Source: Paenibacillus pini JCM 16418 | GTDB lineage: Bacteria > Bacillota > Bacilli > Paenibacillales > Paenibacillaceae | Direction of reading: 5' to 3' | Length of the DNA: 51,569 nucleotides | NCBI RefSeq assembly: GCF_000576305.1 | Contig: NZ_BAVZ01000021.1 | Coordinates: 1-51,569, forward strand | In this document: positions 17,953 through 26,250 of the stretch, one piece after another | Layout: every line of letters starts with the position of its first letter | How positions within the stretch are numbered: the first letter of the stretch is position 1 | Translations under genes and position numbers: made by a program | Notes under the pieces: model-generated | The model's input: only the letters and a program-made list of their open reading frames with translations | Told to the model about the DNA's origin: nothing | The model's database searches: none

Positions 17953-17970
17953 CCTCAGCGAAAGCTGAGG
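17953..17970 (+). other. Short hairpin with GAAA tetraloop
   Basis: CCTCAGC/GCTGAGG (17953-17959 with 17964-17970) closed by GAAA. No T run. It lies between yhbF and the 51-codon gene and could stop 3' decay or act as an RNA-processing site. Confidence 0.5.
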
Positions 17971-18007
17971 GTAATTCTCCTTATAGAACGAAGGGAGACG
18001 ATATAAG

Positions 18008-18163
18008 ATGAAGGTTATCATTACACAAGCAGAAGCGGTAGAGAAAGGCATCTGGAGTCAGGTCATGAGTATGTTTGGTGTGGATGACGAGGATGAGGTA
18101 TGGCCTAAAGAAGAGTATATTCTGACAGAGGATCAGGCTCGGAAGCTTGAACTCATCCGTTAA
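18008..18163 (+). CDS. Small conserved-looking protein, 51 residues, unknown function
   Basis: ATG 18008 is preceded by AAGGGAG with 10-12 bases spacing. The translation begins MKVIITQAEAVEKGIWSQV and is acidic in the middle (GVDDEDEVWPKEEY), with no membrane segment or signal. It ends 24 bases before a strong terminator, so it is most likely the last gene of the yhbD-bactofilin transcript. I do not recognise the family. The good ribosome binding site, codon-like composition and position make it likely real. Confidence 0.7.
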   Translation: MKVIITQAEAVEKGIWSQVMSMFGVDDEDEVWPKEEYILTEDQARKLELIR

Positions 18164-18186
18164 AAAAGAAAGTACATACTATAAGT

Positions 18187-18215
18187 AAAAAGCGCTCCTG
18201 TAGGAGCGCTTTTTT
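18187..18215. terminator. Bidirectional terminator between the bactofilin operon and the vanW-like gene
   Basis: AAAAAGCGCTCC (18187-18198) pairs with GGAGCGCTTTTT (18203-18214) across a four-base loop; both strands end in a T run. Confidence 0.9.
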
Positions 18216-18253
18216 GGTTTGTTCATGGTGAGAGAAGTATGTTCAATTTGAGC

Positions 18254-19693
18254 TTAGAGATTCGGACCGCTCACACCATCCTCAACTACGGAATCATTAG
18301 AAGCAGGACCATTGTTTTTGGCTCTTCCACTACCGGGAGGGACGGCAATCAGGCGATTCTGCGGACGGTAGGTATCTGTAGATATCTTGTGTTTTTCAAT
18401 GACTTTTCCATCTACGATTTTGGTTTGATAGGTCTCAACCACATAACCAGGTTTTCCACTCTGTAGAATTTCCTGGCCATCCGTAGGTATCGAAGCATTT
18501 TGTACAAATTTATCCGTAACGGGCAAAGTCTTCACGATGTTCGATTCAAGTGCGTATTCAATATTTTCGGGAAAGGTGCCAAAGAATTTAACGGTTAGTT
18601 TGTGCTCCTGAACAGCAGCGCGAATAATTAGCGTCTTACCTGTATTGTTCTTAAAGCGAAAATTAATAGAGCCTGAGGCAAAGGTGGCATCTTGGCCTTT
18701 AGGCAAGTAGCTGACAGGAAGGGAATGATTGCGACGTTCAACGATTTCCATGCCCGTGCGCAGAGCTGCATTGTAGACTGTACTGGATACCTGGCAGATC
18801 CCTCCGCCAATACCCGGCACAAGCTTGCCATTCACAATGACGGGGGCCTCTTGGAAACCGGATTCCTTCTCCGCCTTAGCAATAACCTTGCTGTAATCAA
18901 AAAGATCACCGGGTTTCAGCACCATACCGTCCACTGCCTTTGCGGCTGAACTGACGTTATAGATTCTACCCGGACCACTTGACCCAAGGGTAGTGGAGAA
19001 CTGAACAATTTTACGATCAATTCCTTCATCCTTTAGCCCCTTATAAGTAATCTTCGGTTGAAGTGTATAAATAGGAAGATCAAGCTTAAGTGCTTGGGTA
19101 GATCGATTGTCGATAGGAGTGAAATCTTTAGGAATGATTGCAGTCATCTGCTCTGAGAACGTCTGCCAGTCAATGCGCGCCACGGATGTCTCAGTCGTAT
19201 AGATAATCTGATCATTGTCGTTAATTCGCCGAGTTGCATTCACGGGTATGCCAAAGTGCTCCTTCTCCCACGTGTCATTGTACATGCTTTTAAGGACGGA
19301 TGGATCGAAGTGGGGAACAAGACTCCAGTTCTGACTAAACTCACGGCGATAATTCAGTTTATCCCACCAGCTACCTGCGCTTAGTTGTAATAGAGCATTA
19401 CGAAAAGTCTCTGCTTCGTATGTCACTCCCGCCTCGGCCAATGTCAACTTTACTTCCGGAACATCTTGCTTCGTCATAGACAAGTTTAAGGGAAGTTCCC
19501 CCATCTGTTGGAGTCGCTCATCAAGTTCTTTGAGCACATCGGTCGTTTTCTTGCCGCCTACGTCCCACCCAGAGACCTGTACATTTTCTGGGACGGTGTT
19601 TTGGTTTGCGTAGAGATGAATCCATCCTGCGGTGATGGAACCGATCAACACGAGACTGGCGATGATGATCAGGCTTAAATGAATTTTTTTCAT
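18254..19693 (-). CDS. VanW family protein with G5 domain, cell-wall associated
   Basis: 479 residues on the minus strand. An N-terminal hydrophobic segment (about residues 5-25, LSLIIIASLVLIGSITAGWI) anchors or exports it. A peptidoglycan-binding-4-like region follows (about 40-200), then the VanW domain with GPGRIYNVSSAAKAVDG and PGIGGGICQVSSTVYNAAL (about 240-360). A G5 domain (about 375-445, TVKFFGTFPENI to YQTKIVDGKVI) follows. Similar proteins (YoaR type) are common and uncharacterised in Bacillales; the VanW name does not imply vancomycin resistance. It is transcribed away from ftsE, and the gap holds a WalR-like box. Confidence 0.88.
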   Translation of the reverse strand: MKKIHLSLIIIASLVLIGSITAGWIHLYANQNTVPENVQVSGWDVGGKKTTDVLKELDERLQQMGELPLNLSMTKQDVPEVKLTLAEAGVTYEAETFRNALLQLSAGSWWDKLNYRREFSQNWSLVPHFDPSVLKSMYNDTWEKEHFGIPVNATRRINDNDQIIYTTETSVARIDWQTFSEQMTAIIPKDFTPIDNRSTQALKLDLPIYTLQPKITYKGLKDEGIDRKIVQFSTTLGSSGPGRIYNVSSAAKAVDGMVLKPGDLFDYSKVIAKAEKESGFQEAPVIVNGKLVPGIGGGICQVSSTVYNAALRTGMEIVERRNHSLPVSYLPKGQDATFASGSINFRFKNNTGKTLIIRAAVQEHKLTVKFFGTFPENIEYALESNIVKTLPVTDKFVQNASIPTDGQEILQSGKPGYVVETYQTKIVDGKVIEKHKISTDTYRPQNRLIAVPPGSGRAKNNGPASNDSVVEDGVSGPNL

Positions 19694-19785
19694 GGGCTCC
19701 CACCTTCTGACTTCGTATTAATCACGATTAATGCTATTTTCATGTATATGCCCGTAACCATGGAAAAATTTCGGGTACTAAAAAG

Positions 19786-19802
19786 GTAACAATTTTGTTA
19801 CA
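19786..19802 (-). promoter_or_regulatory. WalR (YycF)-like box in the vanW-ftsE divergent gap
   Basis: On the minus strand the text reads TGTAAC-AAAAT-TGTTAC, two hexamers fitting TGTWAH spaced by five bases, which is the WalR consensus known from B. subtilis. The same bases form a perfect palindrome GTAACAA-TT-TTGTTAC (19786-19801). It lies about 93 bases upstream of the vanW-like start and about 100 upstream of ftsE. Confidence 0.5.
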
Positions 19803-19903
19803 ATGGAAAACATCTTGATGATTTCTAAAGTTTTTTAAAGGAATTAGCTGGAATGTGTCGAAATTATAATGGCTAATTATGTAATTAGGAAGTGATGAAG
19901 AAC

Positions 19904-20590
19904 GTGATCGAAATGCAGGATGTATGGAAGACGTATCCGAATGGCGCACATGCCCTTCAAGGAGTCACCGTTAAGATTGATCGAAACGAGTTTGTATACG
20001 TTGTCGGACCGTCCGGCGCAGGTAAATCGACATTTATGAAACTGATTTATAGAGAAGAAGTACCCACTAAAGGTCAAATCTCTGTAAATGGGTTTAACAT
20101 TGGTAAGCTGAAGCAGCGTAAGATTCCTTACGTTCGCCGTAACATAGGCGTTATTTTTCAGGATTTTCGCTTGTTACCTCGACTATCGGCATTTGAGAAT
20201 GTAGCCTTTGCGATGGAGGTTATCGAATCGCCAAAACGTCAGATGAAGAAACGCGTGATGGAAGTGTTGGATTTGGTAGGTTTGAAGTCCAAAGCGAACC
20301 GTCAACCTGCACAGCTCTCCGGCGGGGAGCAGCAGCGTATTGCGATTGCAAGAGCAATCGTCAATAATCCTTCTGTCATTATCGCGGACGAGCCTACAGG
20401 TAATTTAGACCCGGAAACCTCGTGGGGCATCATGCAATTGCTCGATGAGATTAATTTTCGGGGAACGACGATTGTTATGGCCACTCACAACAAGGACATT
20501 GTAAATTCTATGCGTAAGCGTGTTATAGCAATCGAACAAGGCAACATTGTGCGGGATCAGTTGAGAGGAGAATACGGATATGACTTTTAA
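19904..20590 (+). CDS. ftsE: Cell division ATP-binding protein FtsE
   Basis: FtsE is the ATPase of the FtsEX complex, which drives a peptidoglycan hydrolase from inside the membrane. 228 residues from GTG 19904; homologues begin MIEM followed by a YPNG motif, matching here (IEMQDVWKTYPNGAHAL). GTG 19892 and ATG 19895 are in frame but too close to the AGGA at 19887-19890. Walker A is GPSGAGKS (35-42), the signature LSGGEQQR, Walker B VIIADEPTG, and the switch His lies in ATHNKD. The stop overlaps the ftsX start by 11 bases, so the two are translationally coupled. Confidence 0.95.
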   Translation: MIEMQDVWKTYPNGAHALQGVTVKIDRNEFVYVVGPSGAGKSTFMKLIYREEVPTKGQISVNGFNIGKLKQRKIPYVRRNIGVIFQDFRLLPRLSAFENVAFAMEVIESPKRQMKKRVMEVLDLVGLKSKANRQPAQLSGGEQQRIAIARAIVNNPSVIIADEPTGNLDPETSWGIMQLLDEINFRGTTIVMATHNKDIVNSMRKRVIAIEQGNIVRDQLRGEYGYDF

Positions 20591-21494
20591 CACCTTCTTG
20601 CGTCATTTACGGGAAGGGTGTAGGAACGTATTCCGCAATGGATGGATGTCAGTGGCATCTATTACCTCCATCATCGTGTCCCTTTTTATTCTGGGCGTTT
20701 TTGTTCTTCTAGTCCTAAATGTGAATGCCATTGCCGACAAGGCCGATAGTCAGGTGCAGATTCGGGCATTTCTGAATGTGACAGTAGATCAGAAGCTTCG
20801 TGAATCCTTACAGAAGGAAATTGCTTCCATGCCTGAGGTTAGCCGAATAAGCTTTATTTCCAAAGCGCAGGGCCTTGAGGATTTCCGCAAAAGTATGGGT
20901 GATGAGGGAAAGGATATTCTTGAAGGTTTTAGCAAGGATAATAACCCGATTCCCGATACAATCATGGTGGAAGTAATCGAACCGACTACCGTCCCTTTTG
21001 TAGCGAAGAAGATTGAAGCACTGAACACAACCCATACCGAACAGCCTATTTTCAAAGTAAAGTATGGAAAAGGTACAATTGAAACTTTATTCAAGGTTAC
21101 GCGGACTGTTCGCAATGTTGGCTTTATTTTTGTAGCGGGATTAGCACTTATGTCGATGTTCCTAATATCTAATACCATTCGAGTAACAATCCTAGCGCGC
21201 CGTAAGGAAATTGGCATTATGAAGCTGGTCGGAGCAACGAATAACTTTATACGCTGGCCGTTCTTTGTTGAAGGAACATTGATTGGTCTTATTGGTTCGC
21301 TAATTACCATTGGAATATTGTTTGTTGGATATGATCAGTTGATTTCTGCGGTTAGTTCGGATCTTGCACTACAGGTTTCTTTAATTCCCCTGAAACAAAT
21401 TTGGCTTCAAATTGGGGGCATATTGTTCGTATTAGGTGTACTTATCGGAATGTGGGGGACAACGCTCTCCATTCGTAAGTTTTTGAAGGTATAA
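20580..21494 (+). CDS. ftsX: Cell division protein FtsX
   Basis: Membrane partner of FtsE, 304 residues. Four membrane segments are visible near residues 22-44, 180-200, 227-247 and 272-294, with a large extracytoplasmic loop between the first two (about 45-178), the usual FtsX topology. The conserved RRKEIGIMKLVGATNNFIRWPFFVEG block precedes the third segment. The start lies within the last codons of ftsE. The next gene encodes a coiled-coil M23 hydrolase, the likely substrate of FtsEX activation. Confidence 0.96.
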   Translation: MTFNTFLRHLREGCRNVFRNGWMSVASITSIIVSLFILGVFVLLVLNVNAIADKADSQVQIRAFLNVTVDQKLRESLQKEIASMPEVSRISFISKAQGLEDFRKSMGDEGKDILEGFSKDNNPIPDTIMVEVIEPTTVPFVAKKIEALNTTHTEQPIFKVKYGKGTIETLFKVTRTVRNVGFIFVAGLALMSMFLISNTIRVTILARRKEIGIMKLVGATNNFIRWPFFVEGTLIGLIGSLITIGILFVGYDQLISAVSSDLALQVSLIPLKQIWLQIGGILFVLGVLIGMWGTTLSIRKFLKV

Positions 21495-21582
21495 ATATGA
21501 GGCTTCGTTATAAGCCTCGTCTGATCATTACGGGATGTCAGCTGAACGGGAGAACATTTTGAAAAAGGATGGGGAGCGCAAG

Positions 21583-22896
21583 TTGAAAAAAATCGCCTCT
21601 ATAGTAGCCGTTGCGATGTTGGCAGCTGTTATTTTTCAGCCCACAGAAGGATATGCCAAGCGTAAAACGGTAGATCAAATTGAACATGAATTGAGATTGC
21701 TGCAGCAACAAGCACAGTCCGCGAAGAAGCAGAAGGCATCGGCTGATGCGAAGAAGCAGGAAGCTCAGCATTATAAGAATAAAACGACACAGAACCTGCA
21801 GACTGTATTGGACCGAATTGATCAAGTTAGTACTAATTTGGCCAGCCTATCGGTTCGTATTGATCAAACACAAGAGAATCTTCGAAAGACGGCAAATGAA
21901 CTGGATGAAGCGGAAGAACGGATCCAGTCACGTGAGAAGATGTTAGAGTCGCGTGTCAGACTGATGTATACAGATGGGAATGTTTCTTATTTAGAAGTGC
22001 TCCTTGCTGCAACCAGTTTTTCTGATTTCCTAGAGCGAGCGGATACAATTAAGAACTTCGCAGATCAGGATAAAGATTTAGTTGAGCAACATAAGAAGGA
22101 CAAGGCTCTTGTATTGGACAAGCAGAATGATTTAAAGGGCCAGTATGCGGAAGCTAAGAATTTATATGCCGATATGGAAACACAGAAATCAATATTGGAC
22201 GAAAATGAGAAGCAAAAGCAGGTCCTGATTGCTCAGTATGACCATGAGATTGAGGAATCAGATGGCATTAGTGAAGAGCAGGACCAAATGCTCGTTACTT
22301 TGGTTAGTAAGCGTTCTGCGTTGCAACAGGAGAAGAATAAGATTAAGGCGGAGGAAGCGGCACGTAGAGCCGCTGCCGCTAAGAGAGCAGCCTTAGCTGC
22401 AGCCAAGAAAGCAGCCGCCAAGAAGGCCGCTGCTGCGAAGAAGGCTTCATCTAAAGGCCATGTTTCAGGTAGTTCATCTATAAGTGGCTTCTCAGGCAAC
22501 GGCGGTCCGCTTCTATTACCCGTTAGTGGAGCACGCGTTTCATCTGGATTCGGACGCAGGGTCCATCCGGTAACTGGTGAAGTCGGCAAAATGCATAAAG
22601 GTGTCGATTTAGCTGTGCCTCAAGGAACTTCTATTCATGCTGCTGATGAAGGGAATGTCATATTAGCGGAGTGGTATAGCGGTTACGGATACTGCGTTAT
22701 TGTTGATCATGGAGGTGGCATGTGGACCCTTTATGGTCATATCCGTCAAGGTGGTATTAAAGTAAGCGTGGGAGATCATGTTTCTCGCGGTCAAGTTATT
22801 GCAGAGTCAGGTGCTACTGGGCAAGTAACAGGGCCACATTTACACTTTGAAGTTCGTAATGATGGCAATGCTGTTGATCCAATGCCGTATCTGTAG
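21583..22896 (+). CDS. Murein hydrolase with coiled coil and M23 (LytM) domain, probable FtsEX effector
   Basis: 437 residues. I take TTG 21583, with GGGGAG six bases upstream, because the following KKIASIVAVAMLAAVIFQP with GYAKR is a clean signal peptide; TTG 21559 and ATG 21535 are in frame upstream. A long coiled coil (about 30-260) in the CwlO/EnvC style follows, then an Ala-Lys-rich linker and a C-terminal M23 zinc domain. The metal and catalytic residues look complete: HKGVD, YGHI and HLHFEV. EnvC itself is inactive, so this protein is more likely a true endopeptidase. Its place right after ftsEX suggests that FtsEX controls it. Confidence 0.85.
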   Translation: MKKIASIVAVAMLAAVIFQPTEGYAKRKTVDQIEHELRLLQQQAQSAKKQKASADAKKQEAQHYKNKTTQNLQTVLDRIDQVSTNLASLSVRIDQTQENLRKTANELDEAEERIQSREKMLESRVRLMYTDGNVSYLEVLLAATSFSDFLERADTIKNFADQDKDLVEQHKKDKALVLDKQNDLKGQYAEAKNLYADMETQKSILDENEKQKQVLIAQYDHEIEESDGISEEQDQMLVTLVSKRSALQQEKNKIKAEEAARRAAAAKRAALAAAKKAAAKKAAAAKKASSKGHVSGSSSISGFSGNGGPLLLPVSGARVSSGFGRRVHPVTGEVGKMHKGVDLAVPQGTSIHAADEGNVILAEWYSGYGYCVIVDHGGGMWTLYGHIRQGGIKVSVGDHVSRGQVIAESGATGQVTGPHLHFEVRNDGNAVDPMPYL

Positions 22897-22990
22897 TGAT
22901 GAGTATAAATATTCCGTACAAGCCAAACATATACTAGGATGATTGGCCCGGGTCATTGATCTTGATCTGAAAATAAAAGGCGGTGGACAT

Positions 22991-24454
22991 ATGCTCAAAA
23001 AACAAACAGTCGTTTTATTGCTGATTCTGGCTATTGTCGGCAGTAGCGCATTGACGCTGTTCGTATCAAAGGATCATAGCTTTGCTACAAGTCCGGGTGC
23101 CGGTATCCTTGCGAGCGGCGGGTCTAATGGACTCAAACAGGAAGAGGCCAAGAAACTTGGAACGGCCCTCGATCTTATTGAGGGTAACTACTATCAAGAT
23201 GTAGATCGTACAAAACTGGTGGATGGTGCGATTAACGGGATGATGCAATCGCTCGAAGATCCGTATTCCTCATATATGGGTAAACAGACTGCCAAAGAAT
23301 TTGAAGAGAGTATTGAAGGTTCTTTTAGTGGTATTGGGGCTGAGGTTTCCTCGGACAACGGGAATGTTATGGTTGTCTCTCCAATTAAGGGTTCTCCTGC
23401 TGAGAAAGCAGGTATCCGGGCTAAGGACATTATTCTTTCGGTTAACGGACAGTCTTTACAAGGTCTTGAACTCAATGAAGCAGTGGCTAAGATACGTGGT
23501 CCAAAAGGAAGTGAAGCGAAGGTATCTGTCAAGCGTACAGGTACAGCCTCACCAATCGAGTTTGTTATCGTTCGTGATGATGTAGATCTGGAAACGGTCA
23601 AAGCTCATATGGAACCAGGTAAGATTGGTGTCATTGAAATTACACAGTTTTCATTGAACACGGGCGAGCGTTTCAAGAGCGAATTAACGAAGCTTGAGCA
23701 ACAGGACATGAAGGGCCTAGTGATTGATGTCCGTAATAACCCTGGTGGGGTATTGTCAGTCGTTATTGATATTGCAGACCAGTTCGTCCCACAAGGTAAA
23801 GTGATCGTGCAAGTTGAAGATAAGGATAAGAAACGTGATAAGAATGTATCCAAAGGTAAAGGTAAGTCTTACCCTGTAACATTGCTAATGAATAAAGGAA
23901 GTGCTAGCGCTTCTGAGATTTTAGCAGGTGCTTTGCAGCAGTCCGCTGGTGCTAAGCTTATGGGTGAGAATTCATTTGGTAAAGGGACCGTACAGACTAG
24001 TTTTGAGAAACAACTAGGTGATGGTAGTTTACTCAAAATTACAATTGCGAAGTGGCTTACACCGAATGGATCATGGATTCATAAAAAAGGAATTAAACCG
24101 GATATTGCGGTTTCACAACCGGATTATTTCTCTGTAGCTCCAATCAATAAAAAGGTGAGCCTACAGTATAATACGAATAACAGTGATGTGAAGAATGCTC
24201 AAATCATGCTGGATGGCCTTGGATTCAAGCCAGGACGCAAGGACGGTTTTTTCGATCAGAAGACGACCACAGCAGTCAAGGAATTCCAAAGTAGCGAGAA
24301 GCTTAAGGTTACCGGAATTATCGATGCCAAAACGGCAGAAAGCCTTGAATCAGCACTGATTAAAGCGATTCGAGATCCGAAGCGGGACAATCAAATGAAG
24401 AGTGGAATCGAAGAGGTACGGAAGGAAATCGCGGCTTCCGCGTCGAATAAGTAA
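22991..24454 (+). CDS. ctpB: C-terminal processing protease, S41 family, CtpB-like
   Basis: 487 residues from ATG 22991; an upstream in-frame start at 22943 has no ribosome binding site. An N-terminal signal or anchor (QTVVLLLILAIVGSSALTLF) is followed by a PDZ domain (about 100-180) and the S41 protease core. The catalytic Ser lies in KGSASASEIL and the Lys in NSFGKGTVQT, about 25 residues later. The C-terminal peptidoglycan-binding domain runs from about 395 to 455. In B. subtilis, CtpB cleaves SpoIVFA to trigger late sigma-K activation during sporulation, and lies near ftsEX and minJ; that synteny supports the name. CtpA-type paralogues are the alternative. Confidence 0.88.
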   Translation: MLKKQTVVLLLILAIVGSSALTLFVSKDHSFATSPGAGILASGGSNGLKQEEAKKLGTALDLIEGNYYQDVDRTKLVDGAINGMMQSLEDPYSSYMGKQTAKEFEESIEGSFSGIGAEVSSDNGNVMVVSPIKGSPAEKAGIRAKDIILSVNGQSLQGLELNEAVAKIRGPKGSEAKVSVKRTGTASPIEFVIVRDDVDLETVKAHMEPGKIGVIEITQFSLNTGERFKSELTKLEQQDMKGLVIDVRNNPGGVLSVVIDIADQFVPQGKVIVQVEDKDKKRDKNVSKGKGKSYPVTLLMNKGSASASEILAGALQQSAGAKLMGENSFGKGTVQTSFEKQLGDGSLLKITIAKWLTPNGSWIHKKGIKPDIAVSQPDYFSVAPINKKVSLQYNTNNSDVKNAQIMLDGLGFKPGRKDGFFDQKTTTAVKEFQSSEKLKVTGIIDAKTAESLESALIKAIRDPKRDNQMKSGIEEVRKEIAASASNK

Positions 24455-24484
24455 GAAGGCTGAACTTCAGCCTTCTTTTTTTCT
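24454..24484 (+). terminator. Terminator of ctpB
   Basis: AGAAGGCTGAA (24454-24464) pairs with TTCAGCCTTCT (24466-24476), followed by a run of eight or more T. The stem begins inside the stop codon. Confidence 0.9.
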
Positions 24485-24517
24485 GTACTAAGCTTTATTT
24501 GGGAGGAGTGACCTAGT

Positions 24518-25828
24518 TTGAATTTGGCTTTGGAATTATTATGGAATTTTACAGATGCTCTGGTACAGCTGTTATTACAGCCGTTTTACTATATTTCGAT
24601 CATATTTATGATGTTGATTTATCGCAGGCAGGTATTACTAGAACGTAAGCTGTTTCATGTCCGCCTTCACAGTTGGGGGAATCAAACCTTTCGTACGATT
24701 GTAGGGGGATTAATTGCAGGTATTAGTGTTTCAATAGCAGTGGCCTTTTTGGGTATATCATTGACGCAAGAGGCAATTATTTGTATATGGGCAGTAGCGA
24801 TTGTATTACTTCTGTTTCGTATTCGCTATCTATGCTTTGCGTACTCGATCGGTATTTTAGGTGTAATGCAATTCGGTTTAAACCTATTTACGAATTGGGA
24901 GCCAACCAGTTTCATGGGATCGATAACAGACACGATCCGAGGTCTAGATATTCCTGCATTGTTAGCGCTAGTGGCTATTCTACACTTAGCAGAAGCACTA
25001 TTGATTAAGCTGCAGGGTGTGTCGTTTGCCAATCCACTGTTTATGGAGAGTAAGCGAGGCAAGCTGGTTGGAGGATATCAGATGCAGGCATTCTGGCCGC
25101 TACCGCTGTTCCTACTCATCCCTGCACAGACTAGTGGAAGTATTCTGCCTTGGACTCCTCTACTAGGAAACGGATGGAGTGGCGGATTTAGTATGATGGC
25201 ACTTCCAGTCGTCATTGGTTTTAGTGAGATGACACAAAGCTTACTGCCGCAGGTAAAGGCTACGCGTACATTTAAACGCCTGCTTATATATAGTGTTGCT
25301 CTATTTGCACTCAGTCTATTATCAGCATGGTGGACACCGCTTATCATTGTGGCGTCACTTGCAAGCATCCTGCTTCACGAAGGGCTAGTCTGGTATAGTC
25401 GTTTTGAGGAGCAGAATCAGAGTCCGATATTTGTGCATCCCACACAGGGGATGAAGGTGCTTGGCATTATACCGGGTAGTCCAGCTCAGGAACTAGGTAT
25501 CGTCACAGGAGAAACGATTCTAAAGGTAAACGGAGTGTTGATTCGTACGAAGGAGCAATTGCATAGCGCGCTACGCATGAATCCGGCATTTTGTAAGTTG
25601 GAAGTCCGTAATCTTCAGGGGGAAAGTAAGTTTATACAGAGGGCCATATACGCAGGTGATCATCACCAGCTAGGAGTCATTTTGGCGCCAGATCCAGATG
25701 CCGGTGTAGCATTGGTGATGAAACCAGTTAGTATTTTTCAAATCGTAGGGATGAAGGTCAATGCTCGCAACAAATTGCCAGATACCTATAGATCAGATGA
25801 TATAGAGGAAGATTCTTTCCCTATGTAG
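24518..25828 (+). CDS. minJ: MinJ-like division topology protein (membrane plus PDZ)
   Basis: 436 residues starting at TTG 24518 with GGGAGGAG nine bases upstream. The N-terminal 300 residues form seven or eight hydrophobic segments, and the C-terminus has a PDZ domain (about 305-375, GMKVLGIIPGSPAQELGI). MinJ bridges DivIVA at the poles and septum with MinD, keeping division at midcell. The order ftsEX, ctpB, minJ fits B. subtilis, where minJ was yvjD. Sequence identity cannot be judged here; another PDZ membrane protein is possible but less likely. Confidence 0.75.
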   Translation: MNLALELLWNFTDALVQLLLQPFYYISIIFMMLIYRRQVLLERKLFHVRLHSWGNQTFRTIVGGLIAGISVSIAVAFLGISLTQEAIICIWAVAIVLLLFRIRYLCFAYSIGILGVMQFGLNLFTNWEPTSFMGSITDTIRGLDIPALLALVAILHLAEALLIKLQGVSFANPLFMESKRGKLVGGYQMQAFWPLPLFLLIPAQTSGSILPWTPLLGNGWSGGFSMMALPVVIGFSEMTQSLLPQVKATRTFKRLLIYSVALFALSLLSAWWTPLIIVASLASILLHEGLVWYSRFEEQNQSPIFVHPTQGMKVLGIIPGSPAQELGIVTGETILKVNGVLIRTKEQLHSALRMNPAFCKLEVRNLQGESKFIQRAIYAGDHHQLGVILAPDPDAGVALVMKPVSIFQIVGMKVNARNKLPDTYRSDDIEEDSFPM

Positions 25829-25864
25829 CATATACATGATTAAATGATAATAGGGGGGATTTAT

Positions 25865-26173
25865 TTGAGTGGTTCTAGTATATTAAGATTAATTACGGGT
25901 GTGTTTGAATTCACCTTAGCCATCCCCATAATTGGTGGGCTCATTGTAATAGGAAGTTCTTATAGTGTGTTGGTAATTATGGGAATCCTCCATATCATTA
26001 CTCTTGTGATCTCACTAGGAAAGAGGGAACCTGTGTATGGATCAGGATTTGGCATTCTGACTTGCTTAATTTCTTGGATTCCACTTGTGGGCTGGTTCAT
26101 GCATTTAATTTCGGGAGTGCTCCTATTGATTAGTGCATTTCAGAGACCAAGAATTCAAGGAGATCGATATTAG
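25865..26173 (+). CDS. Small membrane protein, three hydrophobic segments, unknown function
   Basis: 102 residues from TTG 25865, chosen because the GGGGGG site at 25852-25857 lies eight bases before it; ATG 25844 precedes that site and is less likely. Hydrophobic segments lie at about residues 5-25, 30-50 and 70-95, joined by the polar text GKREPVYGSG. I do not recognise the family. It follows minJ by 36 bases with no terminator between, so it is probably co-transcribed, and it ends before a strong bidirectional terminator. Confidence 0.7.
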   Translation: MSGSSILRLITGVFEFTLAIPIIGGLIVIGSSYSVLVIMGILHIITLVISLGKREPVYGSGFGILTCLISWIPLVGWFMHLISGVLLLISAFQRPRIQGDRY

Positions 26174-26208
26174 AACGACATAATAATACTAGCTATACAT
26201 TGCTAGAT

Positions 26209-26242
26209 AAAAGGCCCTACGAATGTATTCGTAGGGCCTTTT
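26209..26242. terminator. Bidirectional terminator between the minJ cluster and motAB
   Basis: A perfect 16-bp stem, AAAAGGCCCTACGAAT (26209-26224) with ATTCGTAGGGCCTTTT (26227-26242), serves the convergent genes on both sides. Confidence 0.95.
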
Positions 26243-26250
26243 ATTGTGAT

